From contig OY282375.1 of the NCBI GenBank assembly GCA_958295825.1, positions 186,001-250,000 on the forward strand: a stretch of DNA of 64,000 nt, in the 5' to 3' direction. Shown here piece by piece: positions 18,590 to 27,254 of the stretch. Position 1 is the first letter of the stretch. Each line of letters begins with the position of its first letter. The translations under genes were made by a program, and so were the position numbers. This DNA comes from an uncultured Candidatus Entotheonella sp. Lineage in GTDB: Bacteria > Tectomicrobia > Entotheonellia > Entotheonellales > Entotheonellaceae. The notes beneath the pieces are model-generated. The model worked only from the letters and a program-made list of their open reading frames with translations, was not told where the DNA came from and did no database searches.

Positions 18590-19240
18590 CTAACGCTTGT
18601 AGTCCTTCGCATACGCCGGGAGCGCGATACCGGCTCGGAGTTGCGGGTCGGCAACCGGCCGTTGCGGCACCAGGCGCAACGGCAACTCACCTGCCCAGCA
18701 GTCGAGTTGATAATCCTCTTCGTCATCCACCGGCGGCCCGGTGCGAATCTTTGCCGACGCCTCTTCCAAGGGCACCCGTATCACGCTCGTGGCCTTCAGT
18801 TCCTGCGCCGACGGTTCGCGGACGTCCTCCCATCGTCCAACCATGACGTGATCGACGATGGCTTTGAGGGCGGCCATCTTTTCGTCAGGGTCGGTGACCT
18901 CCGTCGCCTGGCCGAGAACCACGACGGAACGGTAATTCATCGAATGATGAAACGTCGAACGCGCCAGCACCAGACCATCCAGCAGGCTGACCGTGACGCA
19001 GACCGCTACCCGCTCACCAATCGTGCGCAGCATGCGGCTGGCGGCAGAGCCGTGAATATACAGATGATCTTCGATACGGGCGTAGACCGTCGGGATGACG
19101 TACGGCTGACCGTCAACACTGAAGCCGACGTGGCAGTACAAGCCTTCCGACAAAATGGCCTCAACAACCGCGGCGTCATACGAAGCCCGCTTCGGCATGC
19201 GTCGTATGCGAGTGCGCTCGGTTTTCTCAAACTGAGGCAT
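18590..19240 (-). CDS. Pyridoxamine 5'-phosphate oxidase-family (FMN split-barrel) protein
   Basis: 216 residues with the flavin-binding split-barrel pattern of the Nim/PNPOx-like group: a leading RASYDAAVVEAILSEGLYCH, then VDGQPYVIPTVYAR, HLYIHGSAASRMLRT and SMNYRSVVVLGQATEV. Such proteins bind FMN or F420 and act on various small molecules, often in detoxification; the true substrate is unknown. The start ATG at 19240 is preceded by AAGAAAGGTGAATCTCC, a workable ribosome site. It runs towards bshB1. Upstream (19241-19590) there is AT-richer non-coding DNA leading into IS debris. Confidence 0.85.
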   Translation of the reverse strand: MPQFEKTERTRIRRMPKRASYDAAVVEAILSEGLYCHVGFSVDGQPYVIPTVYARIEDHLYIHGSAASRMLRTIGERVAVCVTVSLLDGLVLARSTFHHSMNYRSVVVLGQATEVTDPDEKMAALKAIVDHVMVGRWEDVREPSAQELKATSVIRVPLEEASAKIRTGPPVDDEEDYQLDCWAGELPLRLVPQRPVADPQLRAGIALPAYAKDYKR

Positions 19241-19596
19241 GGAGATTCACCTTTCTTTCCGTGTGCTCTGTTTGGGAATTGTAAAGCTGGCTGACATTAG
19301 CTTTGACTTGATTCTACACTTTTGAGCACTATAGGCAGTCCGATCACCCGGCAACAAAAGAGGCTGCCCATGACACAGAAAGCAGCCCGGCAAACACTTC
19401 CACAAGGAGATAACACTGCTCCAGTTTTGTCAACGGCGGGATCACCGCCGACGTCAACCTGTCTCTCGAAATACCTGCTCCAATACGACTCGCAGAAGCC
19501 TCTCAGGCCCTGAGTCTGACGACGTCAAACGAGTTCTTTAATAGCGTCCATAGCGCGACCTGAGATTCCGAAATGACCTGGGTCAAATACTTCTTG
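19241..19596. other. Promoter side of the PNPOx gene and non-coding DNA
   Basis: Holds the upstream region of the minus-strand PNPOx gene. An open frame at 19322-19513 (63 codons) has no recognisable protein features. The right part grades into IS fragments. Confidence 0.4.
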
Positions 19597-19865
19597 ATTA
19601 AGGTCAGCGCCCGCTCAGCGGAACCCTGCTGGCCCGCCGACGGCGAACCATCACCGCAGCCCTGAGACGCACCGGACAGGGCGATACCCTGTCGTTCAGC
19701 TCTATCAGCAGGGGTTCAACCGGGCTCGCTGGTCCGCTCTCAAAAGTAGCCGCTGGCTACTGACCCTGCTGGCGCAGACCTTCGACGCCGCTGGCGGCAG
19801 CCTGACGTTCGACCTTGACGAAACCCTGGCGCGGCGCTGGGGACCCCGCCTCAAAGCGCGCGTGA
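19597..19865 (+). pseudogene. Fragment of a DDE transposase (unassigned family), frameshifted
   Basis: Two frames joined near 19695 read LSGTLLARRRRTITAALRR and YQQGFNRARWSALKSSRWLL, then LTFDLDETLARRWGPRLKAR. This matches the N-terminal half of a DDE transposase group with a DETLERRWG-type first acidic motif. The C-terminal half is absent and the reading frame breaks, so it is a dead fragment. It is directly joined to other IS pieces. Confidence 0.6.
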
Positions 19866-19940
19866 CCACCAGCGGGCTGTCATCGCACCGGGTCAGGGGC
19901 GTACGCGAAGCGATTGAGGCGGTCGGCGCCGAGTGCCTGT
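19866..19940 (+). pseudogene. IS630-like transposase scrap
   Basis: In frame with the previous fragment by chance, LSSHRVRGVREAIEAVGAE matches the region around the last catalytic segment of IS630-family transposases (NLSSHK...VREAIEAAGA, before the PPYSPDLNPIE motif), but the conserved PPYSPD part is lost. Confidence 0.45.
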
Positions 19941-20003
19941 GCCACCTGCAGCTTGCGATGCGTTTTGAGAAGACGGATGTGAGCTACGCCGCGGTGATTC
20001 ATC

Positions 20004-20330
20004 GTGACCCGGCGCGTGGATACCAAAAAGACGCGCCTGATTACCGACGAGTACAAGGGATACCGAGGCACGTCGAAACTACTCAAGCACGACACCATCA
20101 AGCATAAGGAATGGTATGTCGAGGGCGACGCCCACACGAACAACATCGAGTCGTTCTGGGCCGTCCTGAAGCGCGGCATGTTTGGCCAGTTCCACAGCGT
20201 CAGCGGCCGGCACTTACAGAAGTACGTTGACGAGTTCTGCTTCCGGCACAACATGCGACACGTGCTATGGGCGCCGGCCTGGACGATGTTCGACAAGACC
20301 ATCAACCGCGCATTGGGGGTGACGATATGA
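20004..20330 (+). pseudogene. C-terminal part of an IS1595-family transposase
   Basis: 108 codons open from 20004 give RRVDTKKTRLITDEYKGYRG, then HKEWYVEGDAHTNNIESFWA and KRGMFGQFHSVSGRHLQKYV, the second half of the DDE domain of IS1595 (ISXO2-like) transposases with the last acidic residue in NNIES. The N-terminal zinc ribbon and first half are missing. Its TGA overlaps the ATG of the P63C gene (ATGA at 20327-20330), so the downstream gene would be translationally coupled if the region were transcribed. A second decayed copy with the same neighbour lies at 36803-37473. Confidence 0.8.
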
Positions 20331-21307
20331 GTGACGGACCTCTGAAGGTCATCGCAGGGGCGCCAGATCACCCACTCGTTATCGGTAGCATCAAGATACC
20401 GTGTTATGTGCTGGAAGATGAGACACGTGTTCTAACTCAATCCGGCATCTTTCTAGGAATTGGAGCCAGTCGTGGAAGTCCCAAGATAGACCGCGGTGCA
20501 CAAATCCCACGTTTTTTGGCTTCTAAAGCCATTTTCCCTTTTGTTTCCAATGAGTTGATCGCGGTGCTCAAATCACCCGTTTTATTTCAGCCGCCAGAGG
20601 GTGGAAGAACGGCCTACGGATACCCCGCAACCATACTGGCTGATGTCTGCGAGGCTATTTTGGAGGCTCGCCATGCGGGCGTTTTGCGTCCCCAACAGAT
20701 ACCCATTGCTGAGAATTGTAGGGTTTTGTCACGCGCCCTTATGAGGACGGCCATCATTGCCTTGGTAGACGAGGCGACTGGCTATCAGCGCATCCGAGAA
20801 GAACGTGCCCTTGCCACCATCCTTGAGAAGTTTATCGCCAAGGAATTGCAGCCTTGGACTCGCACCTTCCCGTATGAATTCTATGACCAGATATTCCGAC
20901 TCAAGAGGTGGCCTGGGCCGGATGGCGTCAAACGTCCATCCATGATCGGTCACTACACCAACGATTTCGTGTATGCCCGCATCGCGCCGCAAGTGCTTGA
21001 AGAACTCAGGAGGATTAACCCTACCCTCGCGCCCGGCCAGCGAAGGCACAGGCGTCATCAATGGTTCACGCCCGAATTGGGTCATCCCAGGCTCAGGGAA
21101 CATATTGCTGGCGTAGTCGCTCTGATGCGCGCCGCTTCGAGATGGGATGCTTTTCTGCGTTCCTTAAGGCGGGCCTTCCCCAAGAATGAACGAAGAGGTT
21201 CCCTTACCCCTCGACGAATAACCTCCTATACACCCCCTAGCAAACGGTCTATCCGACCCGTCCTGCAAACATTCTCTGATAACCCGCTGTGTCGGGCTGC
21301 CTGCTGA
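20327..21307 (+). CDS. P63C domain-containing protein
   Basis: 326 residues from an ATG overlapping the transposase stop. The C-terminal half carries the P63C pattern: GYPATILADVCEAILEAR, NCRVLSRALMRTAIIALVDE, ATGYQRIREERALATILEKF, then the PYEFYDQIFRLKRW motif and HYTNDFVYARIAPQVLEELR. P63C proteins occur in phages and mobile elements; their biochemical role is unknown to me. Base composition (~50% GC) is lower than the neighbours, pointing to transfer. The tail after ~residue 285 is basic and less family-like, so the natural stop may have been altered. A damaged partial copy sits next to another IS1595 remnant at 36803-36942. Confidence 0.75.
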   Translation: MSDGPLKVIAGAPDHPLVIGSIKIPCYVLEDETRVLTQSGIFLGIGASRGSPKIDRGAQIPRFLASKAIFPFVSNELIAVLKSPVLFQPPEGGRTAYGYPATILADVCEAILEARHAGVLRPQQIPIAENCRVLSRALMRTAIIALVDEATGYQRIREERALATILEKFIAKELQPWTRTFPYEFYDQIFRLKRWPGPDGVKRPSMIGHYTNDFVYARIAPQVLEELRRINPTLAPGQRRHRRHQWFTPELGHPRLREHIAGVVALMRAASRWDAFLRSLRRAFPKNERRGSLTPRRITSYTPPSKRSIRPVLQTFSDNPLCRAAC

Positions 21308-21510
21308 ATATAAGAGCCCGCGCAAGGCAAGGGGTAGCTCCCCAAGTCTGGGCAAATAGGTGGGAACTTCCTTCTACCAGAGGATGTTTGCAACGGCCCG
21401 GTGCCAATCCGGGCGCCGGGGACATCCTTCCGGCGAAGGAGGGCGTCACGGGGACCGTGACAGGACTGTTCAATCTTGGACGGTAAGAGCACTGCTCAGT
21501 AGAAACGCGA

Positions 21511-21541
21511 AAGCCGAAAGCCTGTTGGGGGCTTTCGGCTT
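21511..21541. terminator. Strong hairpin downstream of the P63C gene
   Basis: A perfect 12-base-pair stem, AAGCCGAAAGCC paired with GGCTTTCGGCTT, around a 7-base loop. There is no T-run after it on either strand, so it may be a terminator-like structure, an IS end or part of an RNA. It lies 200 bases after the P63C stop. Confidence 0.45.
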
Positions 21542-21614
21542 CGTGCCCGTGAAAACATTTGGAGGTCACGTCTGACCTTGTGCGCGGACTTATCTTACCG
21601 CCCACCCGCAACAC

Positions 21615-21637
21615 GTTCAAACGGCCTCCGTTTGAAC
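21615..21637. repeat. Perfect 10-bp inverted repeat
   Basis: GTTCAAACGG and CCGTTTGAAC separated by three bases. It could be an operator, a hairpin in RNA or a transposon end. It lies in the non-coding region before ppk1. Confidence 0.55.
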
Positions 21638-21663
21638 GATGAAGCCTTGCTTGTTCAAGTCGC

Positions 21664-21762
21664 TCAAGCGATTCTAAAGCACCTTCGGTCAACTCCCGAA
21701 GAGTCGGATGATTGCGCTTCTTGAGTAGGTTGTAAGCGGACTTCCATCGTCTCAGCAGACAT
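21664..21762 (-). other. Possible tiny or broken gene with an excellent ribosome site
   Basis: AAAGGAGG sits 7-8 bases before an ATG (complement of 21760-21762). The frame gives MSAETMEVRLQPTQEAQ and stops after 32 codons. A +1/-1 shift soon after the start would give RRWKSAYNLLKKRNHPTLRE and LTEGALESLERLEQA, a helical basic peptide. I do not recognise it. Either a leader peptide or a frameshifted small gene. Confidence 0.3.
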
Positions 21763-21963
21763 GGGAGGAACCTCCTTTCTGTCTCTGAAACTGTGTCGTG
21801 TTTACGTCAAGACCTTAATGTAGGGAATTCCGACCATTTATAAGGGTCGCGTTAGAGACAACCGGCCCGACAGCCTTTCTCTTCTTGCCCACCTCGAAAC
21901 GATTGCGCTACCATAGTTAGACTACAACCCACCGACTCTCTGACGCACCACCCCGAGGGAGCC

Positions 21964-24105
21964 ATGCCCAGCAGTCAGTCCGAGCCTTCTTGCCAAGCCA
22001 TCGACCTGCAGGACCCTCGCCTTTACCTCAACCGCGAAACTGCTTGGCTGCAGTTCAATTGGCGCGTTCTGGAAGAGGCCCTGAACGCCGACAACCCGCT
22101 GCTGGAGCGCGTCAAGTTTCTGTCCATTTTCGCCACCAACCTGGACGAATTCTTCATGATCCGCGTCTCCGGCCTCAGCCGTCAGGTGACCGGCGGCGTC
22201 TTGGAAGCGCCGCCGGACGGCATGACGCCCCGGGAACAATTGGCAGCCATCCGCAAGACGCTTCTCGGCCATCTGGAACAAGCCCTGGATTGCTGGCACC
22301 GCGATCTGTCTCCCAGGCTGCGCGACAGCGGCGTACCCATTCTGGGAATGTCCGAACTGGGCCACCATCAGAAGGCTTGGCTGCGCCGTTACTTCGCGCG
22401 AGAGATTTTCCCGGCGCTGACGCCGCTGGCCTTCGATCCGGCCCACCCTTTCCCGCACATCTCCAACCTCAGCTTCAATCTCGCCGTGGTGGTCAGCGAC
22501 CCGCAGGGCGGCGAGCGGTTTGCGCGCGTCAAAATCTCCGACGTGTCGCCTAGCCTGGTGCACCTGCCGAACGAAGCCGACCTCGAAAAGAACCCCGAAA
22601 CCGATGTCAGCGAGGTGCAGGCCAGCAACTTCGTGCCCATTGAGGAAGTGGTGGCGGTCAACCTGGACATGCTGTTCCCGGGCATCGACGTCATGGCCGC
22701 CTACCCGTTCCGCATCACCCGCGACGCCGACCTGGAAATAAAGGACGATGAAGCGTCCGACCTGCTGACCAGCGTGGAGACGCAGATCGAATTGCGACAC
22801 TGGGGCTCGGTCGTTCGGCTGGAGATCGACCGCAACATGCCGGAACGCATCCGCGACGTGCTGACGCGCAACTTGGAACTGGAAACGTTTCAGGTGTACA
22901 CCATCGACGGTCCGCTGAACCTGGCCGGCCTCATGGAACTCACACGTGTCGACCGCCCGGACCTCAAAGATCAGCCCTACCTGCCTGCGATCGCCGCGCC
23001 GCTAGCCAAGCGCGAACGGCTATTCGAGACCATTCGACGCCAGGACATGCTCCTCTATCACCCCTATGACAGCTTCGTGCCGGTCGTGGACTTCATCCGC
23101 GAGGCCGCCAGCGACCCGGACGTATTGGCAATCAAGCAGACGTTGTACCGCGTCGGGCCCAACTCGCCCATCGTCGCGGCCTTGACGGAAGCGAGAGAAA
23201 ATCAGAAGCAGGTGGCCGTGTTGCTCGAACTGAAGGCGCGCTTCGACGAGGAAAACAACATCGCCTGGGCACGGGCTTTAGAAGACGAGGGGGTGCACGT
23301 GGTCTACGGCGTGCTGGGGCTCAAGACGCACGCCAAGATGTGCTTGGTGGTGCGCCGCGACCCGGACGGCATCCGTTGCTACGTACACATGGGCACCGGC
23401 AACTACAACCCGGTGACCAGCCGCATCTACACCGACCTGAGCTACTTCACCTGCAACCCGGACATCAGCGCCGACGTGTCGGACCTGTTCAACGCCCTGA
23501 CCGGGTATTCGGACAAGGGAACCTACCGGCGGCTGCTGGTGGCGCCGCGCACCATGCGGCAGCAGATCATCGCGCGCATCGAACGCGAGATGGCCCGCCA
23601 CCAGGAGCACGGCGACGGCTACATCGCCTTCAAGATGAACGCCTTGGTGGATACGAAATGTATCCAGGCGCTGTACCGCGCCTCGCAGGCCGGCGTGGCC
23701 ATCGACCTGCAGGTGCGCGGCATCTGCTGCTTGTCGCCGGGCGTGCCGGGGGTGAGCGAGACGATTACGGTGACTTCGATCGTCGGGCGCTATCTCGAGC
23801 ACGTACGCATTTATTACTTCCGCAACGGCGGCGACTCCGAGGTATTTTTGGGCAGTGCCGACCTGATGCCGCGCAACTTGGACAGGCGCGTCGAGGTGCT
23901 GTTTCCGGTGATACCGTCACGGCTGCGCGACACCATCCTCCGCGACATCCTGGGGGTACATCTGCAGGACACCAAGCAAGCACGCCGATTGTTGGCCGAT
24001 GGTCGTTACGAGCCGCTTGGCGGAGCGCCGGGGGCGGAGTCGCTCAACTCACAGGAATGGCTGATGCAGCATTGGCGGGGAAAAGGAGCGGCGCGTGATG
24101 GGTAA
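21964..24105 (+). CDS. ppk1: Polyphosphate kinase 1
   Basis: 713 residues, the normal length. PPK1 makes polyphosphate from ATP via a phosphohistidine. The N domain opens with LYLNRETAWLQFNWRVLEEA and FATNLDEFFMIRVSGL. The two phospholipase-D-like halves are clear: LIKQTLYRV-type strand (AIKQTLYRVGPNSPIV), LKARFDEENNI, and LKTHAKMCLV containing the autophosphorylated His, then HMGTGNYNP. The second half has AGVAIDLQVRGICCL and NLDRRVEVLFPV. The ATG at 21964 follows GAGGGAGCC. The stop overlaps the CHAD gene by 8 bases, and ppx follows, giving a compact polyphosphate operon ending at the terminator 27223-27254. Confidence 0.97.
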   Translation: MPSSQSEPSCQAIDLQDPRLYLNRETAWLQFNWRVLEEALNADNPLLERVKFLSIFATNLDEFFMIRVSGLSRQVTGGVLEAPPDGMTPREQLAAIRKTLLGHLEQALDCWHRDLSPRLRDSGVPILGMSELGHHQKAWLRRYFAREIFPALTPLAFDPAHPFPHISNLSFNLAVVVSDPQGGERFARVKISDVSPSLVHLPNEADLEKNPETDVSEVQASNFVPIEEVVAVNLDMLFPGIDVMAAYPFRITRDADLEIKDDEASDLLTSVETQIELRHWGSVVRLEIDRNMPERIRDVLTRNLELETFQVYTIDGPLNLAGLMELTRVDRPDLKDQPYLPAIAAPLAKRERLFETIRRQDMLLYHPYDSFVPVVDFIREAASDPDVLAIKQTLYRVGPNSPIVAALTEARENQKQVAVLLELKARFDEENNIAWARALEDEGVHVVYGVLGLKTHAKMCLVVRRDPDGIRCYVHMGTGNYNPVTSRIYTDLSYFTCNPDISADVSDLFNALTGYSDKGTYRRLLVAPRTMRQQIIARIEREMARHQEHGDGYIAFKMNALVDTKCIQALYRASQAGVAIDLQVRGICCLSPGVPGVSETITVTSIVGRYLEHVRIYYFRNGGDSEVFLGSADLMPRNLDRRVEVLFPVIPSRLRDTILRDILGVHLQDTKQARRLLADGRYEPLGGAPGAESLNSQEWLMQHWRGKGAARDG

Positions 24106-25510
24106 GGACCTCATGGCCTGCACGATCAAGAACAAGCAGGACGCCGACTTCTGCTTCCACGGCGCCCGGACCTTGCTGAAGTACCTCAACACCATGATGG
24201 GGATGATCGACGGCGTGCGGCAGAACGAGGACATCGAATGCCTGCACCGCATGCGGGTCGCCTCGCGCCGCCTACGCAGCCTGCTGCCGCTGTTCAGCGA
24301 CGGCCTGCCGCCAAAACAGCACACGCGCTGGCGCAAGCAACTGCGCCGCGTGACGCGGGCCTTGGGCAAGGCGCGGGATGCCGACGTGCAGATCGCTTGC
24401 TTGCAAGAGGCACTGGACGCCTGCAGCGACGACCGGCAACGGCCCGGGCTGGAACGCCTGCTGTTGCGCTTCAAGCAGCAACGTCAGGGCATGCAGGCGC
24501 CTCTCGTGAGCACCCTGGAACGCTTGGCATCGCGCCGTCACATCAGTCGGATGGAAATGGCCCTGCGCTATCTGCTCGCCACCAGCCAACTGTACGCCAG
24601 CCCCGAATCAGCTCGTCACACCTACCACCGCAGCCGCAACGCCATTCTCCGGCGCCTGCAAACGGTGCTGGCCACCGCCGCAACCATTCGCGGCCCCCAG
24701 AGCGGCGCGGAACTGCACGCGACGCGCATTACCATCAAGCGGCTGCGCTACACCCTGCAGGCGTTCGCGCCGCTGTACCCGGACACGCTGGACGACGCCA
24801 TCCGTGCGGCCCGCAAGCTCCAGGACGTGCTGGGGAACCTCCACGACTGCGACGTGTGGGTGGAAACCCTGCCGCAGTTTCTTGAGGAAGAAAAGGCGCG
24901 CACCCTGGCGTATTTCGGCGACCCCGAACCCTTTGAAGCGTTGGTGCCGGGCGTCATGGCCCTGCGCGATCAGCGTCGGCAACGCCGCGTCAAATACTAC
25001 GAGACGTTCGAGGCGCTGTGGCAACGAACGCAAGACAAAGACGTGTGGGGCCGGCTGTGCCGCGCCCTGGACGACCCACCGCTGCCGGTGCATGACGATG
25101 GCTGCGAATCCGCCCCGGCTTTGCACAGGCCGGCGTCGGCCAAGATGGAACGGGCATTGCCGGAGGAACTGGTGCAGTTGGAAGATACTCTGCGCACTTC
25201 GCACCGGGCTTGGCAGTGGCACGTGGCAACGCTTATCACACGCGTTCCTGCCGGCCGGCTGATCACGTACGGCCGCCTGGCCGAGTGGGCCAACGCTTCG
25301 CATGGCCTGCACATCGGCGCCTCCAACGTCGCTTGGCTGCGCAGCCATCTCCAGAACCTGCTCGGCGACAGCACTGCCGTGCCTCTGCACCGCTTGGCCA
25401 AGACCGGCGATCCCTACTCCCGTCAGGAAACCCCCGCGCGTAAAAAGCTCAACGATCAATTGCGCGCCTCGGAAGGCTCCCTCGCGCACCCCTTGTGGTG
25501 GCAGCCTTGA
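24098..25510 (+). CDS. CHAD-domain protein fused to an alkyltransferase-like (ATL/MGMT-like) domain
   Basis: 470 residues. Two helical CHAD repeats fill about 20-310: LHRMRVASRRLRSLL and KARDADV in the first, LHATRITIKRLRYTLQ and LQDVLGNLHDCDV in the second. These rows of His and Arg bind polyphosphate in known CHAD proteins, and the gene sits between ppk1 and ppx. The C-terminal ~100 residues follow the DNA-binding domain of O6-methylguanine methyltransferases: LITRVPAGRLITYGRLAEWA, a recognition-helix region ASNVAWLRSHLQ, then VPLHRLAKTGDPYS where methyltransferases have PCHR. The acceptor cysteine is therefore Leu (about L430), as in non-catalytic ATL proteins, which use other residues there. 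I know of no described CHAD-ATL fusion. The start ATG at 24098 lies inside ppk1 after AAAGGAG. Confidence 0.8.
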   Translation: MGKDLMACTIKNKQDADFCFHGARTLLKYLNTMMGMIDGVRQNEDIECLHRMRVASRRLRSLLPLFSDGLPPKQHTRWRKQLRRVTRALGKARDADVQIACLQEALDACSDDRQRPGLERLLLRFKQQRQGMQAPLVSTLERLASRRHISRMEMALRYLLATSQLYASPESARHTYHRSRNAILRRLQTVLATAATIRGPQSGAELHATRITIKRLRYTLQAFAPLYPDTLDDAIRAARKLQDVLGNLHDCDVWVETLPQFLEEEKARTLAYFGDPEPFEALVPGVMALRDQRRQRRVKYYETFEALWQRTQDKDVWGRLCRALDDPPLPVHDDGCESAPALHRPASAKMERALPEELVQLEDTLRTSHRAWQWHVATLITRVPAGRLITYGRLAEWANASHGLHIGASNVAWLRSHLQNLLGDSTAVPLHRLAKTGDPYSRQETPARKKLNDQLRASEGSLAHPLWWQP

Positions 25511-25553
25511 TGTCGTCTGCTCCGCCCTCTCCCATCACCTTTCGAGAGTCTTC

Positions 25554-27155
25554 ATGAACAATGCCCCGACGCCTGCGGAAGCGCGCCACGTCGCCTTCAT
25601 GGACATCGGCACCAATTCCATCCGCCTGCTGATCGTCCGTATCACTCCGAACCACTCCACCAACGTGTTGATCCAGCTCAAACAGACTGTGCGCCTGGGT
25701 GAGGGCGAATTCGACGACCAAGTCCTGCAGCCCGAGGCCATCGACCGCGCGGTATCCGTCAGCCAGCAGTTTGCTTCGCTGATCCGTTCGTATGGCGCCG
25801 CCGACGTCATTGCCGTGGCCACTGCGGCAACGCGCGAGGCAAAGAATCAGCGGGAGTTTGTGCAACGCCTGCAAGACGCCGCGCAGCTCGACGTGCGCGT
25901 GGTATCGGGCCAGGAAGAGGCGCGGCTGATCTATCTCGGGGTTGCCAGCGGCTTTCACCTTGCGGACAAGCAGGCGTTCTTCATCGATATCGGCGGCGGC
26001 AGCACCGAGGTCATCTTGGGTACCCAGCACCATTACCATTATCTCAACTCCCTGAGGCTCGGCGCCATCCGACTGAGCGCGCAGTTCCCCGCCGGCTCGC
26101 AGGGGGTCGTATCGCCGGGTAAATACAACCGCATCCTGAGCTACGTGCAACGGCACGCCGTGCACACCTTGCGGGAAATACGAGCGCACGACATCGATCT
26201 CGCGCTCGGCAGTTCCGGCACCATCGAAAACCTCGCCGACGTTGCCGCCCGCCGGTTCGCCAAGCGGCGGTTGCAGCGCGACGACACGCTGACGGCGGTG
26301 CAGCTTCGGGAGGTCGTGAAGATGCTCGGCGCCATGCCGCTGAAGGAGCGCCGCCGGGTGCCGGGGCTGAATCCCGAACGCGCCGATATCGTCCTGGCCG
26401 GCGCCGCTATTCTGGAAGCCTTTATGCAGGCCCTGGACATCCCGGCCATCCGCATCAGCGACCGAGGGCTGCGTGAGGGGCTGCTCATGGATTACCTGCT
26501 GCGGAACGGGCATGCCCCGGCGCTGCAGGATCTGTCCGTTCGCCGGCGCAGCGTGCTCGAACTGGGCCGCACCTGTCATTTCGACGAGACCCACGCCCGC
26601 ACCACGGCGCAACTGGCCCTGGCGCTCTTCGACAGCGCCGGCGCCGCCAAGCTGCACCCGTTCGGGGTCTGGGAGCGGGAATTGCTGGAATACGCCGCCC
26701 TGCTACATCGCATCGGCGCCTTCCTGACCCACAATAACTATCAGGCGCACACCTACTACCTGATCCGCAACGCCAATCTGCTCGGCTTCGACGAGACGGA
26801 AATTGCCATCATCGCCGCCACGGCGCTGTTCCACCGCAAGGCCCTTCCGCAGCGCGAGCATCCGGAATTCGTCGCCCTCGACCGGCCGGCGCAGAAGGTC
26901 GTGCGCGTCCTCTCCCTGTTGCTTCGCTTCGCCGAAAGCCTCGACCGCAGTCACGCCGGCAATGTGCAGCACGCGCGCTTCCGGCTCAAGAGTGACTCGC
27001 ACGTCGTCTTGTATATCTATGCGGTGCAGGATTGTCAGATCGAGTTGTGGGCCGTGCAGAAACACATGACGGCCTTCGAGAAGGTGTTCGGAGGCAAGTT
27101 GGACATCGAGGTAGTTCTGCAGAGGGAAGCGGTGGATGGATTGAGGAGCAGTTAG
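25554..27155 (+). CDS. ppx: Exopolyphosphatase / guanosine pentaphosphatase, Ppx/GppA family
   Basis: 533 residues. Two actin-like ATPase-fold domains carry the phosphate loops: FMDIGTNSIRLLI near the start, FIDIGGGSTEVI (about 140-155) and LGSSGTIENLA (about 220). The C-terminal ~200 residues hold an HD-like helical domain (LLEYAALLHRIGAFL), as in the long E. coli Ppx type. It hydrolyses terminal phosphate from polyphosphate, or pppGpp. The ATG at 25554 is used; the open frame extends upstream over the CHAD gene end but lacks signal there. It is 43 bases after the CHAD-ATL stop and last in the ppk1 operon. Confidence 0.93.
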   Translation: MNNAPTPAEARHVAFMDIGTNSIRLLIVRITPNHSTNVLIQLKQTVRLGEGEFDDQVLQPEAIDRAVSVSQQFASLIRSYGAADVIAVATAATREAKNQREFVQRLQDAAQLDVRVVSGQEEARLIYLGVASGFHLADKQAFFIDIGGGSTEVILGTQHHYHYLNSLRLGAIRLSAQFPAGSQGVVSPGKYNRILSYVQRHAVHTLREIRAHDIDLALGSSGTIENLADVAARRFAKRRLQRDDTLTAVQLREVVKMLGAMPLKERRRVPGLNPERADIVLAGAAILEAFMQALDIPAIRISDRGLREGLLMDYLLRNGHAPALQDLSVRRRSVLELGRTCHFDETHARTTAQLALALFDSAGAAKLHPFGVWERELLEYAALLHRIGAFLTHNNYQAHTYYLIRNANLLGFDETEIAIIAATALFHRKALPQREHPEFVALDRPAQKVVRVLSLLLRFAESLDRSHAGNVQHARFRLKSDSHVVLYIYAVQDCQIELWAVQKHMTAFEKVFGGKLDIEVVLQREAVDGLRSS

Positions 27156-27222
27156 CCGTCTTCGAGGGCAACTTCGGACAACCCCATCTTATGTAAACTT
27201 TTCACGGGTGATATCAAAATGA

Positions 27223-27254
27223 AAAACCCCCGGCCTAATTCAAGGCCGGGGGTT
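27223..27254. terminator. Bidirectional intrinsic terminator after the polyphosphate operon
   Basis: A 13-base-pair perfect stem, AAACCCCCGGCCT paired with AGGCCGGGGGTTT, with a six-base loop and A-rich / T-rich shoulders, 68 bases after the ppx stop. Works in principle on both strands. Confidence 0.9.

Larger units (their letters stand above)
21308..21963. other. Non-coding region with two strong hairpins, upstream of ppk1
   Basis: About 650 bases without a gene I can support. It contains hairpins at 21511-21541 and 21615-21637. On the minus strand a very good ribosome site (AAAGGAGG) precedes an ATG at 21762, but that frame stops after 32 codons; a shifted frame (SAYNLLKKRNHPTLRELTEG) looks more protein-like, suggesting a small broken gene. 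The last ~150 bases should hold the ppk1 promoter. Confidence 0.5.

Noticed and set aside
21310..21545. TnpB-associated RNA or group II intron end after the P63C gene
   Set aside because: The hairpin resembles an IS605-type end, but no TnpB, TnpA or reverse-transcriptase sequence and no intron domain V can be seen.
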